Part shown: positions 23,006 to 34,530 of the stretch, piece by piece
How positions within the stretch are numbered: position 1 is the stretch's first letter
How the letters are laid out: each line of letters opens with the position of its first letter
From: Hermodice carunculata
Lineage: Eukaryota > Annelida > Polychaeta > Eunicida > Amphinomidae
DNA: 64,000 nucleotides
Direction: 5' to 3'
Assembly (NCBI GenBank): GCA_964020975.1
Contig: OZ026623.1
Location: 73,801,069 to 73,865,068 of the forward strand
Program-made: the position numbers and the translations under genes
The notes under the pieces: model-generated
The model's database searches: none
What the model saw: the letters and a program-made list of their open reading frames with translations, nothing else
Told to the model about the DNA's origin: nothing

Positions 23006-23396
23006 TTGTTTGTCAACCCCATAACTCATGTAAATAATTACTTATTGTGCCAATGGGGCTCCCCCAACCACTGAAATTTATAACCCAGTGTAGGGGATTC
23101 CGGTGCCTATGACATCATAGACACAACAGACTGGAGCATGTACTACATGCACAAAGTCTCCTGTGTCACATCACGGACAGGTCAACAAATTTCCAAATCT
23201 GCAGGATCAACGGCCTGTGTGTGACATGGACCTAGCTACGTTAGCAACGTCAAATGTTACACGGCGCTATATAAGAGATACACACAACCATCATGTTCAG
23301 TCCCTGATGGTGCCCCACTGGAGGCGAAACCTGTCGGACTATCCTACACTTACTTTGTTCTTTGAAATAGCTGTCAGGCCCTCGCCTGGTGTTTTT
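23006..23396 (+). mobile_element. 391-bp insert with hammerhead-like motif
   Basis: It is bounded by a 14-bp direct repeat AAGGCATTAGAAAA (22,992-23,005 and 23,397-23,410), a target duplication of LINE-like size. Near its 3' end is a type-I hammerhead-like core. Probable class: a Penelope-derived short element or a retrozyme-like non-autonomous element. No protein is encoded and no tRNA-like promoter boxes were found. It inserted into the LINE after the LINE, so it is younger. Confidence 0.65.
23299..23340 (+). ncRNA. Hammerhead-like motif, probably defective
   Basis: Stem I is AGUCC/GGACU (23,299-23,303 with 23,336-23,340). The 5' core CUGAUG is at 23,304-23,309. Stem II has GCC at 23,312-23,314 pairing with GGC at 23,323-23,325. 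GAAA is at 23,326-23,329. A minimal stem III (AC/GU around CU) and the cleavage-site C are at 23,335. The base after CUGAUG is G where the active core needs A, and one extra base precedes stem II, so self-cleavage is doubtful. Confidence 0.45.
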
Positions 23397-24188
23397 AAGG
23401 CATTAGAAAAGCCAAAGAAAAGTGTGTTTTGGGATGGAGGGAAGGGATCCGATCTTCTTTTTCAAAGTAGGGCCGGAGTAATCAATCCAGAAAAGAGAAA
23501 AACAGAAGTGGACAACAGGTAGTAATGGAAAGTGTAAGATGTGTAGACAAGAGGCAGATGAGAGAGTGGATCATTGGCTGTTGTGGTGCGATGCATATAG
23601 AGAGATAAGGGAAGATTTTTTTCAAAAAGTGGCACAGGGAAGATTACAATTACAAAGGTTTAGAAGAGGTTTGGTATTTGGAGGAAGAGGAACGTGTAGC
23701 ATGGGTTTTAGGTTTGAAAGGTGGCTTTCTGGGAGGCCGGAAAGGTACTAAAATGTACAGGACTACCTGGTAGGATGCTGGGAGAAAATGAATGAAATAA
23801 TAGAGTTAGAAGGCAACAGGTTAAATTAGAATCCCAGAATACAGGGAGGAAAGGGAATGGAGGTAGCCCTTATAAGGGCTCCCATGGGAAAAGCCTGAAC
23901 CTTAGAGGTGGGGATAGGGTGTGTGAGGGATGGCTTTTTTTTCCAGGAAGTACACACAATGAGTGTAGGGGGATATACCCAGGACCAGGGGCCCACCACA
24001 GCTGTGAGAGAGTGTGTGGTGGACCCTTTGCCTCAGCTCGGGTCCTGGAAAACATGGCAGCACAAGCTGGTAAGGATTACCATGGTTTCCCCTGCCTTTT
24101 TTTTATTTATAGGCCACCTGTGTCACACAGTGACACAGGACCGCGGCAGACAAGCGGAAAGCCACAGTATTATTATTATTATTATTAT

Positions 24189-25107
24189 GTCTGCAAGGTT
24201 GGTTGAGGCTTGCATGGGGAAATCTGTGTGAAAGAAAGCATCTCATACAATGGTGCGTTATTTAAGTGGGTTTGTCTAACGGACAGACAATGGAGGCAAA
24301 CGATTTTATCTGGGCGTTGGAGGTGGGCTAGTACCATCAGTAATGATACTTGGTATGTGCTGCTCTGAAGGCATCTCTTTCCAGCGAAATTTCCCTTGGT
24401 TAACAAAGGTCTAATATTTTGTCAAAAATTCCATAAAAAAAGATAATATTTCTCTTTCATGGCCCTAAATTTGTGAAAAATTGCCCTAACTACAGTGAAA
24501 ATTTTCTTCCTGGAACACTTTTAACGCCAATTTTTTACTATGGCGTGTCAACCCCAAGTTACGGAAGGGGATTTGGGGAATATTGCGTAAATAGCAGGCA
24601 AAATGACCCTGTATTTCATACATAACCAAATCTGAGCAGTTTACCTTACTCTAGAAAGAAATTTGCTTCCAGTTTGGTTTGTATTTATTTCTGTAACCAT
24701 CAAAATTTTGCGTTTTTGCCACCTACATATGAACCTTGCCAGCATTTTAAAACTACCTCTCAATTACATTTGCGCACGCGCACTCATCATTTCCTGGACG
24801 ATATGGGTTGCGCAAAGTTAAATTGCTTGTGGCTGCAGATACGCTGCAAAATGTGGCTGAAAAGAAATAAAAAAGTGCATCTAGTTAGCACATATGCCTC
24901 GATTCGGCTCAAAAGTATGCTATATTGATGAGAAAAGATTATGCATCAATTGGATATATGTGCATATAACAATCCATTGTTGTAATATTCACAAAATCTG
25001 TTTCCGTAGGGCAAGATTGATAGACTATAGTTCGGTCAATACATTCTGTCACAAAAGTAAGTTTTTTTGTGAAAAAATGCCCTTAAAAAGAGTGGGTTTT
25101 TGAAAGG
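24189..25107. other. Unassigned stretch with NRF1-like site
   Basis: No gene is recognised. An NRF1-consensus match lies at 24,771-24,782. Small frames at 24,674-24,928 and 24,894-25,103 have no known features. Confidence 0.3.
24771..24782. promoter_or_regulatory. NRF1-type site
   Basis: TGCGCACGCGCA fits the NRF1 consensus (YGCGCAYGCGCR). CpG is otherwise scarce nearby. No promoter can be assigned. Confidence 0.3.
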
Positions 25108-25175
25108 TTGAGCCCCCCCCCCCCAACACACACACACAAACTCTGCCGACTGATAAGTCGACAGAGCTCTAAACC
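25108..25175. mobile_element. Isolated HINE-type 3' terminus
   Basis: A C-run and (CA)n are followed by a hairpin with arms CTCTGCCGACT and AGTCGACAGAG (loop GATA), then CTCTAAA. The form (stem-loop plus short A-rich end) is that of the HINE 3' ends, but the stem sequence differs, so it is another family. Confidence 0.5.
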
Positions 25176-26584
25176 CTGGACACTTCAGGCTGGGTACACA
25201 TTTGGGGAGTCTGCCACAATTATTGGGCTCGGATGGTTGCCCCTGCCGACCGCTATCTCCAAAGGCTTAGCAGACTTGGAGGTGAACAACAAGTGACTTG
25301 CCGTACGGCGATGAGAAGCTGGGTAGGACTACATCATTGACATGGTTGGGAGAGTCTCGGGACTCTCTCACCCTGGCCAAGCACTGCCAAGAAGACCCCG
25401 AGGTGAACAAAATCAAGTGTGCTACCTAAGCCTTTGCCTTCGCTTTGGGGGACAGCTCAAGGTAGTTACATAGACACACCCAAGTTAAACTTAAACTATG
25501 GTGTTCGGGAAATTCTATTGCTCCAACACCATAAGATTTAATCCTCGTATTGGGACCTTTTCTTAAGCTCTGTTCTATTTATTAATATAACAGCACAGAG
25601 CAATTTAAGTGGCGTGCAGGGTTCCTGAATTTTGTCAGTGGCCAAGAGGCGAAAACGTTCGCTTACCGGCGAATACTGTCTCGAAATGCCACACACGCTC
25701 GGCACGCTTGCATTTTGGAAATTTATGCATATGTATCATATTAGAAAACTCTCAACTTAATTCTGTGCGTTTCAATGACCCTGACAATCCAAACAGCGAC
25801 TTACCAAGAGATTCTTTCTTGTTTCAAACACGTGTGCAACAACCACTATTGACAGTTAGATCTGCAGTCTGCATGGCTGGTACGGCCGAAAGTAGTACGA
25901 AGTGCGCGCCAAGATGTCCATGAATTGGGATCAGCAAGTAATCGGGGGCGGGAGAAGCAAATGTCATGCAAGGCAACCTGATGAACCATAGATGCAGTCT
26001 AAGACAATGGAATGGAGCTCCACGATAGAACCAAAGTATGCAATTACCTACACATGAGGCATAAACGGGAACGAATTTCGACACTCTTACATAACACCTT
26101 AACTACGTAGGCATAAGTATTAAGAAGACGATTCAGCTGACGGCAAAAGGGCAAAATGATTCTGTGTACTCAATAATGTAATCTTGTACGTACTTATGAT
26201 CTTTAAATTGTTCCACTGAAATTCCAATTTGAAAGTTATAGGCACGTTATTTTACTAAAATACTCAGTTTTTTAAAACCTTTTTGAAGTTACCCATGCCA
26301 CTTCATAGCCACAGTTTGTTGGTATCTTGCAGCCTGAGTGAGTATATAATGGAAATACAACGCCTAAAGGGTGTAATTATTCAATTCTACACTCAAAATT
26401 TCCATACAGTCGCAACCAATCCAGCAAAAATACACTTTCAGTTTCAACAGAAAAACAAAAACCATGAATTAACATTTCAAGATATGTTCAGCATCAAAGT
26501 GTGACTGTTTAAGGCTAGAAAACGGTCTGTTGACATTTCTATCTTTCCAAAATTATAACATCCATCAAAATAGATAAAATGTTT
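25176..26584. other. Unassigned region, no gene recognised
   Basis: 25.2-25.5 kb is GC-richer and has GGGAGAGTCTCGGGACTCTC, a local palindrome, which may mark an unrecognised SINE-like or host unit. A frame at 25,609-25,923 has no known domain. 26.1-26.58 kb is AT-rich with no features. Confidence 0.3.
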
Positions 26585-26672
26585 AAATAAATAAATAAAT
26601 AAATAAATGAATGAATGAATGAGTGAATGAATGAATGAATGAATAAATAAATAAATAAATAAATAAATAAAG
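26585..26672. repeat. Compound (AAAT)n/(GAAT)n microsatellite
   Basis: AAAT repeats pass into GAAT repeats and back to AAAT over about 88 bp. Open frames through it (YLFIYLFI-type translations) are artefacts. Confidence 0.95.
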
Positions 26673-27784
26673 CTGAACATGAATAAAATGAATTAGAAAA
26701 TCAAAGACGCCTTTGTGTGTTGTGCACATCATATTGAAGTGGAACCTTAAGCCCCGGCAGCTTTTTATATTGATCCGACAACGTATTTCAGTTTTCATTC
26801 GATCCTTCTTATACTCAATCAGATTTTCAACACTTTATATACCGGTACATGAAGTTTATTTTAAATGAAAATACATGGGCCATAGTAAAAGCGCAATAAC
26901 ATAAAAGTGAGGACGAAAAGAAAAGAACTAAAATGCAGTTAGAAAGTATACATTTAACTTTGCTTATCTAGATACTACTCTTAGAAGAGCATCTGAGGCT
27001 AGACTGTCTCTAAGTTAATATAGCACAAATGTCTAAGTAGCGGTGAAGTCTAAAATATATTGGATGCAAATAATTTCTTTACAAGACTGTTACTTGAGAC
27101 CTTTAATCTATATACGAAATTGAAAACCTGTTCACGCTATAGGGTGAAAAAAGTATTAGTTCTATTGGAGACAAACATATTACTTGCCCTACAGTAACCA
27201 ACATTACCAAAAAGTCTTCTAAAGCATTATTGTACCTGACACATATCTTTGTGACAGAACTTTTTGTTGTTGGTCTTCATCTTTGTATGAAGTACATAGA
27301 GTGACACCTGATACTTAAAGACACTAACAAATTTGAGAGTATTATACTTTATGTGAGTTCCGTATGATTTTATACTTTATACGAGATGTAAAAATATCGT
27401 CGGTAACTGCTTTTAAAATCACTGTATAAACCCCCATTTCATGTCTACTTCATTTACCGGGTGGGTCCCATATGCATGACAGGAACAACATGTTTGCCTT
27501 TTTGAAAATCTCCCAGGTCACCATATATATATATATATATATTATTTCACTGAAACACACTTATTTTGTTCTCACAAAATATAGTTCGGTTGAATACAAT
27601 CTTTAACATTCCCACAAATTTGTATCCTTTAACTCCGAAGAAATACATCGTATTGACGTTTACAACTGTTTTGTAGTTATAAATGATCTGAAGAAAATGA
27701 TCTTTATTCAAGAGGACTTTCAAAAAGAAATACTATCTTCCATGTTATATTTTGCTGATTTTCCATGTAAAACTCTCGTTACAG
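26673..27784. other. Apparently unique AT-rich stretch
   Basis: No coding, repeat or RNA signal beyond an (AT)n run at about 27,522-27,542. Confidence 0.4.
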
Positions 27785-29512
27785 CTCTGTAACTTTTGAG
27801 AATGTGGTCAATGTCCAAAATTACTGGAGCATGACCACTTGCACAAAATAGGTAGACACTTATAAAAGGTTCATCCCTACCAAGTATGACACAAATCTGG
27901 CCAAAATCATTTAATTAATAACCATTACAGAATATTCTCATGTCAAACATTCCTATAAATTTTTTTAAAGATTATCCCCCCCCCCCAAAAAAAATCTAAA
28001 TTTCACTGTAGCGTGACCATTTGAAAAAATGAATGGAGCACAACCATTTGAACAAACCTAGTGGAGACCCAAGCAAGGTACATTGCCACATGGTTTGAAG
28101 TCAATCTGGTTGATGGTTTCGAGGAAGGAGTAAAAAATGTCAATTAGTAATAGAATGCCCATTAACTTACATACTAATTAATGGCAAATGTGCCTTTACC
28201 CGTAAGTACCGAATTGAAAAAAAAGACAAAAATCAGGAATCCAAAGCAGTGATACCTAGTGAACAATTCTGTTTGACCCTTGTACAAGGAGCATATCCAC
28301 CAAGTTTCAGCTTAATTTGATTGGTGGTTCTGGAGAAAAATTCCAAAAGAGCAAAAAGACACAAAATATCATAAAAAATTGGAAAAAAGTCGCAGCGCCA
28401 CCTGGTGAACAAATTAAGAACTAGGAGTCCCTGGGAAGTGTCCCTGTGCGATATCAAAGCAATTGGGTGAGCCGTTTCCGAGAAAATGACTTTTTTAAAA
28501 TTTGCCACAAAAAAGAAAAAAAAAACATAAAAAATTAAAAAATCATTGGAGCATGACCATATGAACAAACTTTTCCCCTAAAAAGAACAAAACGAGAGGG
28601 CGGTGTGAACAGCCCATGCTCAGCTGAACTAGACATTTATCACATTTGTGGCTCTATGTACTTGTAATAGGATCAAGTTCACCCACGTAGTGAGTAGGTC
28701 TGACCTTTATGGAAACACACTAACATGTGCATTTACCGATAAGTTCACCAATTGAAACAAATCGTTAAAAATCAGGAATCCGCAGCATTGCCACACAGGA
28801 GTGTTCCTATGTATTATAAAAGCAATCTGGTGAGCAGTTTTGGAGAAAAAGGTATCGTAAGATTTGCCCCCCCCCAAAAAAAATCCCCGCAAATTCATTA
28901 AAAATCCAAAAATCACTGGAGCGTGACCATTTGAACAAACCTGGTAGCGACCCACCCAAGCTACATTGCCACCAAGTTGGAAGTAAATCTGGCAGACAGT
29001 TTTGGAAAAAGTCGAAAATGTGAATTGTGAATGACGGACGGACGAGGAACCCTCACATAAAGTTCAGCTAAATATTCATTAAAAATCCAAAAATCATTAG
29101 AGGGTGACCATTTGGACAAACCTCTTAGAGACCCACCCAAGGTACATTGCCACCAAGTTTGAAGTCAATCTGTCTCACTGTTTTGAAGAAGTCGAAAATG
29201 TGAAAATTAGCATTAGACTGTCCATTGACTTGCATAGTAATCAACAGGAAAGGTGCATTTACCGGTAAGTACCTGAATTGAAAAAATCGTTAAAAATCAG
29301 GAATCCACAGCCTTGCCTTCCAGTGAGCAACTTTGTTTGACCCTCCCACAAAGAACATATCCACCAATTTTCAGCTTGATCTGTGTTACGGTTCTGGAGA
29401 AGAATTCGAAATTAGCAAAAACACACAAAAAAATCATAAAAAATTGCTGCACCACCTAGTGAACAAATTAAAAACTAGGAGTATCTGGGAATGTCCCTGT
29501 GTGATATCAAAG
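27785..29512 (+). mobile_element. Nested HINE fragments
   Basis: Diverged core units include a 5' end at 28,592 (ACGAGAG, stem GGGCGGT/ACAGCCC, then CATGCTCAGCTGAAC). A degraded 3' end near 29,030-29,068 has GACGGACGGACGAGG and AAAGTTCAGCTAA. A further core unit breaks off at GATATCAAAGCAAT (29,515), the same point at which the copy at 16,787 breaks. Confidence 0.65.
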
Positions 29513-29515
29513 CAA

Positions 29516-30300
29516 TAGGAGATATGCATATTAAGTCCCCGCCTCAACTGCATACCTGATTGCCTAGTCTCACTTGGTGATTATGGCGAGATACTAATAT
29601 TCATAGAAACTCGAAACTTGGCATGATCGTACCTCCATACAAGAGGTTGGGTCTTTTGATACAGAGTAATGAACATGTTTGAAATTATGCAAATGAGGGG
29701 CATTTTAAATCTTGAATAATTTCAAAAGTATAATAGATAGCGATGTCATTTCAACTTCTGCTAGGGCGTTATTGACCATTGCGCATCTAATGAAGTTAAA
29801 ACAAAAGTTTTAGCAATTTAAATTAAGCTAATTTGCAGCATTTGGAATTTTAAATCTTGAATATCCTCAAAACTGCTATAATAGATAGAGATGGGATTTG
29901 CAACTTCCACTAGGGGGTTATTGACCATTGCGCACGTAACGAATCTAAAACAAAAGTTGTAGCCATTTAAATTACGCTAATTAGCAGCATTCGAAATTTT
30001 CAAACTTGAATATCTTGAAAACTATTATAGATAGAGATGTCATTTCAACTTCTACTAGGGGGTTGTTGACCACTGCGCACCTAATGAATTAAAAACAAAA
30101 TTTGTAGCAATTCTAATTATGCTAATGAGCACCATTAGAAATTTTAAGTCTTGAATAACTTCAAAGCTATAATAGATAGAGATGCCATTCCAACTTCTAC
30201 TCCTGTGTTATGGCATAGTTGTACATTGCCATACTAATATGCATTGAAGACACACACACTGATGTGCTATGAAGTAAATCATCTTTTCTAGTTCTTTCTT
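29516..30300 (+). mobile_element. Helitron-like unit with ~146-bp tandem repeats
   Basis: Three to four units of about 146 bp carry ATAATAGATAGAGATGTCAT, CTAGGGGGTTATTGACCATT and GCGCACCTAATGAA phrases. The block ends CTTTTCTAG|TT at 30,291, a Helitron-style CTAG terminus. No helicase is encoded. Confidence 0.55.
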
Positions 30301-32375
30301 CACAGGCAAATTTGTCCCACATTTCATTTAAAAAGTATTATACGTAGAAGCTCCAAACCTGGCAACAATAATACTTCTATAGATGAAGTCTTGCCTTTTT
30401 ATAATGAGAGGTCATGCTTTTAAAATTATGCAAATGAGGGCTAATAAAGTTTTAAATCTTTAATATCTTATATACTATAGTAGATGTGGTTCCGAGTGTA
30501 TAGCAGTTCCATCATAACAATACAAAGGTCATCTCAAATATCAAGGTCAATTCTAGGTCAAAATGTCATTTAAAAAAAAATCAAGATTCACTTCAGGGAA
30601 AGGTCACCTCAAGGTCAAAGGCCACTTTCGATGGTGGCTTTCTTCTAGCCATAACTTGGTCAATTTTTATCCACTTTTGATCATGTTGGGCTCAAATTGT
30701 AGATACTGTAACACTGAACATTTTTTAAACTTACAAGTGACCTCTAAAGGTCAAAGGTCAACGTCATTTGGACGTTTGAAAGTTACATCCGGCCATCACT
30801 CGGCCAATTTCCATCCAATTCTAATCGTGTTGAACTGAAATTGTAGGTGTTGCAACACTGTACATTTTTGTAAGAACATGTAACCTCTATAGGGCAAAGG
30901 TCAAGGTCATTTGGCCCTTTGAAAGTTTCATCTTGCCAAAACTTGGTCAATTTACCTCTGATTTGGTTCATGTTGGGCTTAAAATTGTGGGTATGGTAGC
31001 ACAGTACATTTTTGCAATTATGCATGTGACCTGTAAAGGTCAAAGGTCGTCATTTAGACTTTGAAATTTTCATCCAGCCATAAGCTTAATTGAATGTGAA
31101 GTACCAAAGGACAAAAGTTGTAGCATTTAATATTTACAACTTTGAAGTTACAGATTTGCTTTAAAGCAAATCTTCTTTTCAAGTTATGTCTGTGTGCCAA
31201 CACAGGCACACCATTTTCCCAGAAATGCTCTCTTTCTTTCCCAGCCAATTTGTCTGCCCTTTTGCTCCAAGACTTTTTCAGATAAAAACTCCAAACCTGA
31301 CACAATTTTACGTCTACAGATGAAGTCTTGTTTTTTTTAACTGAGGTCATGATTTTCAAAATTATGCAAATGACGGCTAATTAAAATTGTAAATCTTCAA
31401 TATCTTGCATACTATAGTAGATGTGGTTCCGAGTAAATAGGAGTTCGATCATAGCAAAGCAAAGGTCATCTCAAATGCCAAGGTCAATTTCAGGTCAAAA
31501 TGTCATTTCAAAGGTCACTGCACATTTTTTGGAATTTACATGTGACCTTTAAACGTCATTGCCATTTTCATCTAGCCGTAACTCGCTCAATTATTATCCA
31601 ATTTTGGTCACGTTGGGATGAAATTGTAGCTATTTTAGCACTACACCTTTTTGTAATTTACATGACCTCTAAAGGTCATTTGGAGCTTTAACATTTTCAT
31701 CATCATAACTGTCAATTTTTTACCATGTTGGACCCATACTGTCAGTATTGGAACACTGAATATTTTATTTACATGCAACCTCTAAACGTCAAGGTCACTT
31801 GAACCTTTGAAATTGTCATCTAGCAATAACTTGGTCAATTTTTATGCAATTTTGATCATGTTGAGCTCAAATTGTAGCTATTGTAATGCTGCACATTTTT
31901 GTAATTTACACTCGACCTCTTAAGGTCAAGGTCATCTGGGCCTTTGAAATTTTCATATAGCCCGAACTCCTCAATTTTTATCTAATTTTTATCATGTTGA
32001 GCTCAGATTGTAGCTATTTTAAGTGCACATTTTTGTAATTTACACTGGACCTCAAAAGGTCAAAGGTCAAGGTAATTTGGCCCTTTGAATTTTTCATTTA
32101 GCCGCAACTGGTAATTTTTCCATCTGATTTGCTTCCTGTTGGGCCTAAATTGTGGGTACTGTAGCACTGTACATTTTTGTAATTTACATGCTACATCTAA
32201 AGGTCAGTCATTTACATGCTACCTCTAAAGGTCAAAGTCATTTGGACTTTTAAATTTTCACACAGCCATCAACTTAAAAGGAATGTGAAGTACCAAACGA
32301 CTAAAGTTGTAGCATTTAGTATTTACAACCTTTGAAGGCACACAGATTTGCTTTGAACCAAATCTTCTTTTCTAG
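30301..32375 (+). mobile_element. Helitron-like element(s) with AGGTCA-rich tandem units
   Basis: About ten diverged units of 140-150 bp share AACTTGGTCAATTTTTATCC, TCATGTTGGGCTCAAATTGT, CACTGTACATTTTTGTAATT and GACCTCTAAAGGTCAAAGGT. Two 3' ends occur. At 31,152-31,173 there is a perfect 22-bp palindrome (half AGATTTGCTTT) followed by TCTTTTCAAG. At 32,344-32,365 a near-perfect copy is followed by TCTTTTCTAG|T. A hairpin 6 bp before CTAG and a following T are canonical Helitron 3' features, so two related copies appear to lie head to tail. Non-coding. Confidence 0.65.
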
Positions 32376-32517
32376 TTTGATTTTTTTGGGGGGGAGGGGC
32401 GGGGGGTGATTTTTTTTTTTTTTTCATGGACTGCCATTCAACTAGTTCTGGATAAATGAATAAATAACAAGAACACAATTTTGTGAGGTCTTAAAGGACA
32501 CAGTTTAATACAGAAAC
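32376..32517. other. Short spacer with G-run and T-run
   Basis: A GGGGGGGAGGGGCGGGGGG stretch and a T-run. Nothing else. Confidence 0.6.
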
Positions 32518-32767
32518 TTAACCCTCTCAGTGCTAAGTTGCAGATTGAGCTCTCAGGTCTACTTTGAATGGTCTGGGCGCAACATGCCCAAAGCGTACCC
32601 AGGAAAGCTGTGGACCACAACAACTTTTTTCCTTCATAGTTTGCTCTGGGGCAACAGGCATGGTGAAATTTGAATGAAAGTCTTCATGAAGAATTTGAAT
32701 CTGGAATCACCGTAACATTTTACATCGGACAGTGTACAACCTTTAGCTGTGATCAGCAATGAGTTAA
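32518..32767. mobile_element. Palindromic TTAA-type MITE
   Basis: The left end is TTAACCCTCTCAGTGCTAA and the right end is TCAGCAATGAGTTAA. Internal sequence shows the family's AGCTTTCCTGG / CCAGGAAAGCT foldback elements around CTTTGGGCA / TGCGCCCAGA. Confidence 0.65.
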
Positions 32768-32883
32768 TGCTTATCTTTAACATTTGTTGACAGCACCCTA
32801 TTTTGCATCATCACCTCTGTCACTGCCGATCTCCGCCAAAGTCAATGTGCTCTGAATTCAAATGTCAATTTGATTCCCGTTCT

Positions 32884-33047
32884 TTGTAAACTGACCTTTC
32901 CTTTCCAGTACCAGCATGCCTACAGTTACAGAGACTGTAAAAATGGTCCAGGTCAACAGCTTTCCTTGGTGTAAAATGTGCCCAAAGCACACTGCTGGTA
33001 GCTGTTGACTTAGTGAAAACTTGACACTGAAAGATTTAAACACAGTT
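32884..33047. mobile_element. Palindromic TTAA-type MITE, partial
   Basis: CCTTTCCAGTACCAGCATGC begins it and ACTTGACACTGAAAGATTTA ends it. The centre has GTCAACAGCTTTCC and GGTAGCTGTTGAC arms. It is shorter and more worn than the copies at 5.8 and 59.3 kb. Confidence 0.6.
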
Positions 33048-33129
33048 ACAACTCGACAGTGTCTGATCATGCTTCCATTGCTAAACAAATTGGGCAAATA
33101 CAACAAAATTATACATTAATTATAATATC

Positions 33130-33333
33130 TTAACCCTTAAAGTGCTGATTTAAGATTTTGTGTACAAAGTGTTCCAAGGAAAGCTCTTGACTAAGACTCC
33201 TTTTTGCTTTAGACTAGGTTTGCTGGTATTTGAATGAAATGTACCTTCATGAGGAATTTGAATCTTTTAAGCATAATATGTTTAATGGCAATGAGAAAAT
33301 GACTATAGCCATGATTAGCAGTTTAAGGGTTAA
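33130..33333. mobile_element. TTAA-type MITE with near-perfect ends
   Basis: The left end is TTAACCCTTAAAGTGCTGAT. The right end GATTAGCAGTTTAAGGGTTA plus A is its near-exact inverse. Length 204 bp. It contains the AGGAAAGCTCTTGACTAAG family phrase. Confidence 0.75.
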
Positions 33334-34530
33334 CAGCGTTGATGTTCTTCTCTTGATGAAATGAGAGGCCAGACATCTCAATACTTCCTCAGAAAAATTC
33401 AGTAATTCTTTCTCAAATACAGGAATTTCTACAACAAAACAATTTACTTTTGTGGTGTGATATGACCATATCTGGTATCCCGCCCTCCAAAGCTACCAGT
33501 TACATTTAAGTACATACCAAAGCAGGAGGGTCATGTGAAAAGCCCACACTGAGCAAACCTAGATGTAATCACCCCCATGTTACATTCAGGAAATAATAGT
33601 GGCACTACATGTTTGGTGGAAACTGTGTCAAACTATATTCCTCTCAAGTGTACATGACAAGGCAAAGGTCTTTGTGGACTGAGGTTATCGTGACTGGTTA
33701 TGATGCAACTGGATCTCATCTGGCAATGAAGATAACCGCCAAGACATCCATTTTATATATGCTTGCATAACTTTGCCGTTGTAAAGTAATACATGCGAGT
33801 GAAATGATGTTCCACAGCAGCCTGCATCTCTGTCACATTGTTGTCACAGGACACAAGATCCAAAAGTATTTTTGAATCTATGATCCTTCCAAATATAAAA
33901 AGGCAATGGTGTGGCACCAGCTACTGTCAGGCCATGCACGATAGGTAGGGTTAAGAAAATCCTGGTTCAAAGCTTGGACCTGGAAGCCTGGTTTAGGGTC
34001 AGGAGAAATTAGTAAACATACCATTTCATAATGTGTAGTTCAGCAGTTCCTATACTATTAAACACAGCACTTTTTTTATAGCAGTGCAGGTATAACATGG
34101 GAAGATAAGCAATGATAATAAAAATTTAGCACAAGACAGAGCAAGTGTGTTAATTTCCCTTGATATTGAGAAGACAGAGCAAGTGTGCTCATTTCCCTTG
34201 ATATTGAGGGTGAATGCTTCAATGGAGCAAAGCTGATGCATCCAATGTTTTTGTCTTTCCTGGCGCAATAACCTGCTGGCTTCTGGGTTGGGGTGGGGGT
34301 GGGGGTGGGGATTGGGGGGGGGATGAGTACAGATGTATTCAAATATTTGGACTTCAATATGGAGTCCACTGTGGTCCACGTGGGCACAATGTCTGCCCTG
34401 GGCAATGCTGGGTCATGATCCAGTTACTGATGTAACAGAAGAAAGGATCTCTTAATCTGTCTCAAAGAGCATGTTTAGTTTGTCCAACATATTGTTTGTT
34501 GCATGTTGGACAGGTGAGGAGGTCAACAAC
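33334..34530. other. Unassigned region
   Basis: No gene recognised. A (GGGGTGG)n stretch lies at about 34,285-34,322. A short internal duplication (AATTTCCCTTGATATTGAG) occurs twice near 34,152 and 34,190. Confidence 0.35.

Larger units (their letters stand above)
21990..24188 (+). mobile_element. LINE remnant (RT to 3' tail), interrupted
   Basis: From about 22,040 the frames show RT block 4-5 features (QGCVLS, then FFADDIVLLAES near 22,164, a variant of the Y/F-ADD catalytic box). EYEYLGVTIKATGKG and LGVGELGWNKI follow. A C-terminal Cys/His knuckle (CKMCRQEADERVDHWLLWC) lies near 23,537. The frames are broken by several stops and shifts, so it is inactive. The 3' end has GGCAGACAAGCGGAAAGCCA then CAG and a (TAT)n tail. 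It is split by a 391-bp insertion at 23,006-23,396. It is a non-LTR retrotransposon; I cannot assign the clade without a tree. Confidence 0.75.

Noticed and set aside
26585-26672. Telomere-like repeat
   Set aside because: The units are AAAT and GAAT, not TTAGGG or a known variant.
26477-26798. Hydrophobic YLFI-repeat proteins
   Set aside because: Translations of an (AAAT)n/(GAAT)n microsatellite.
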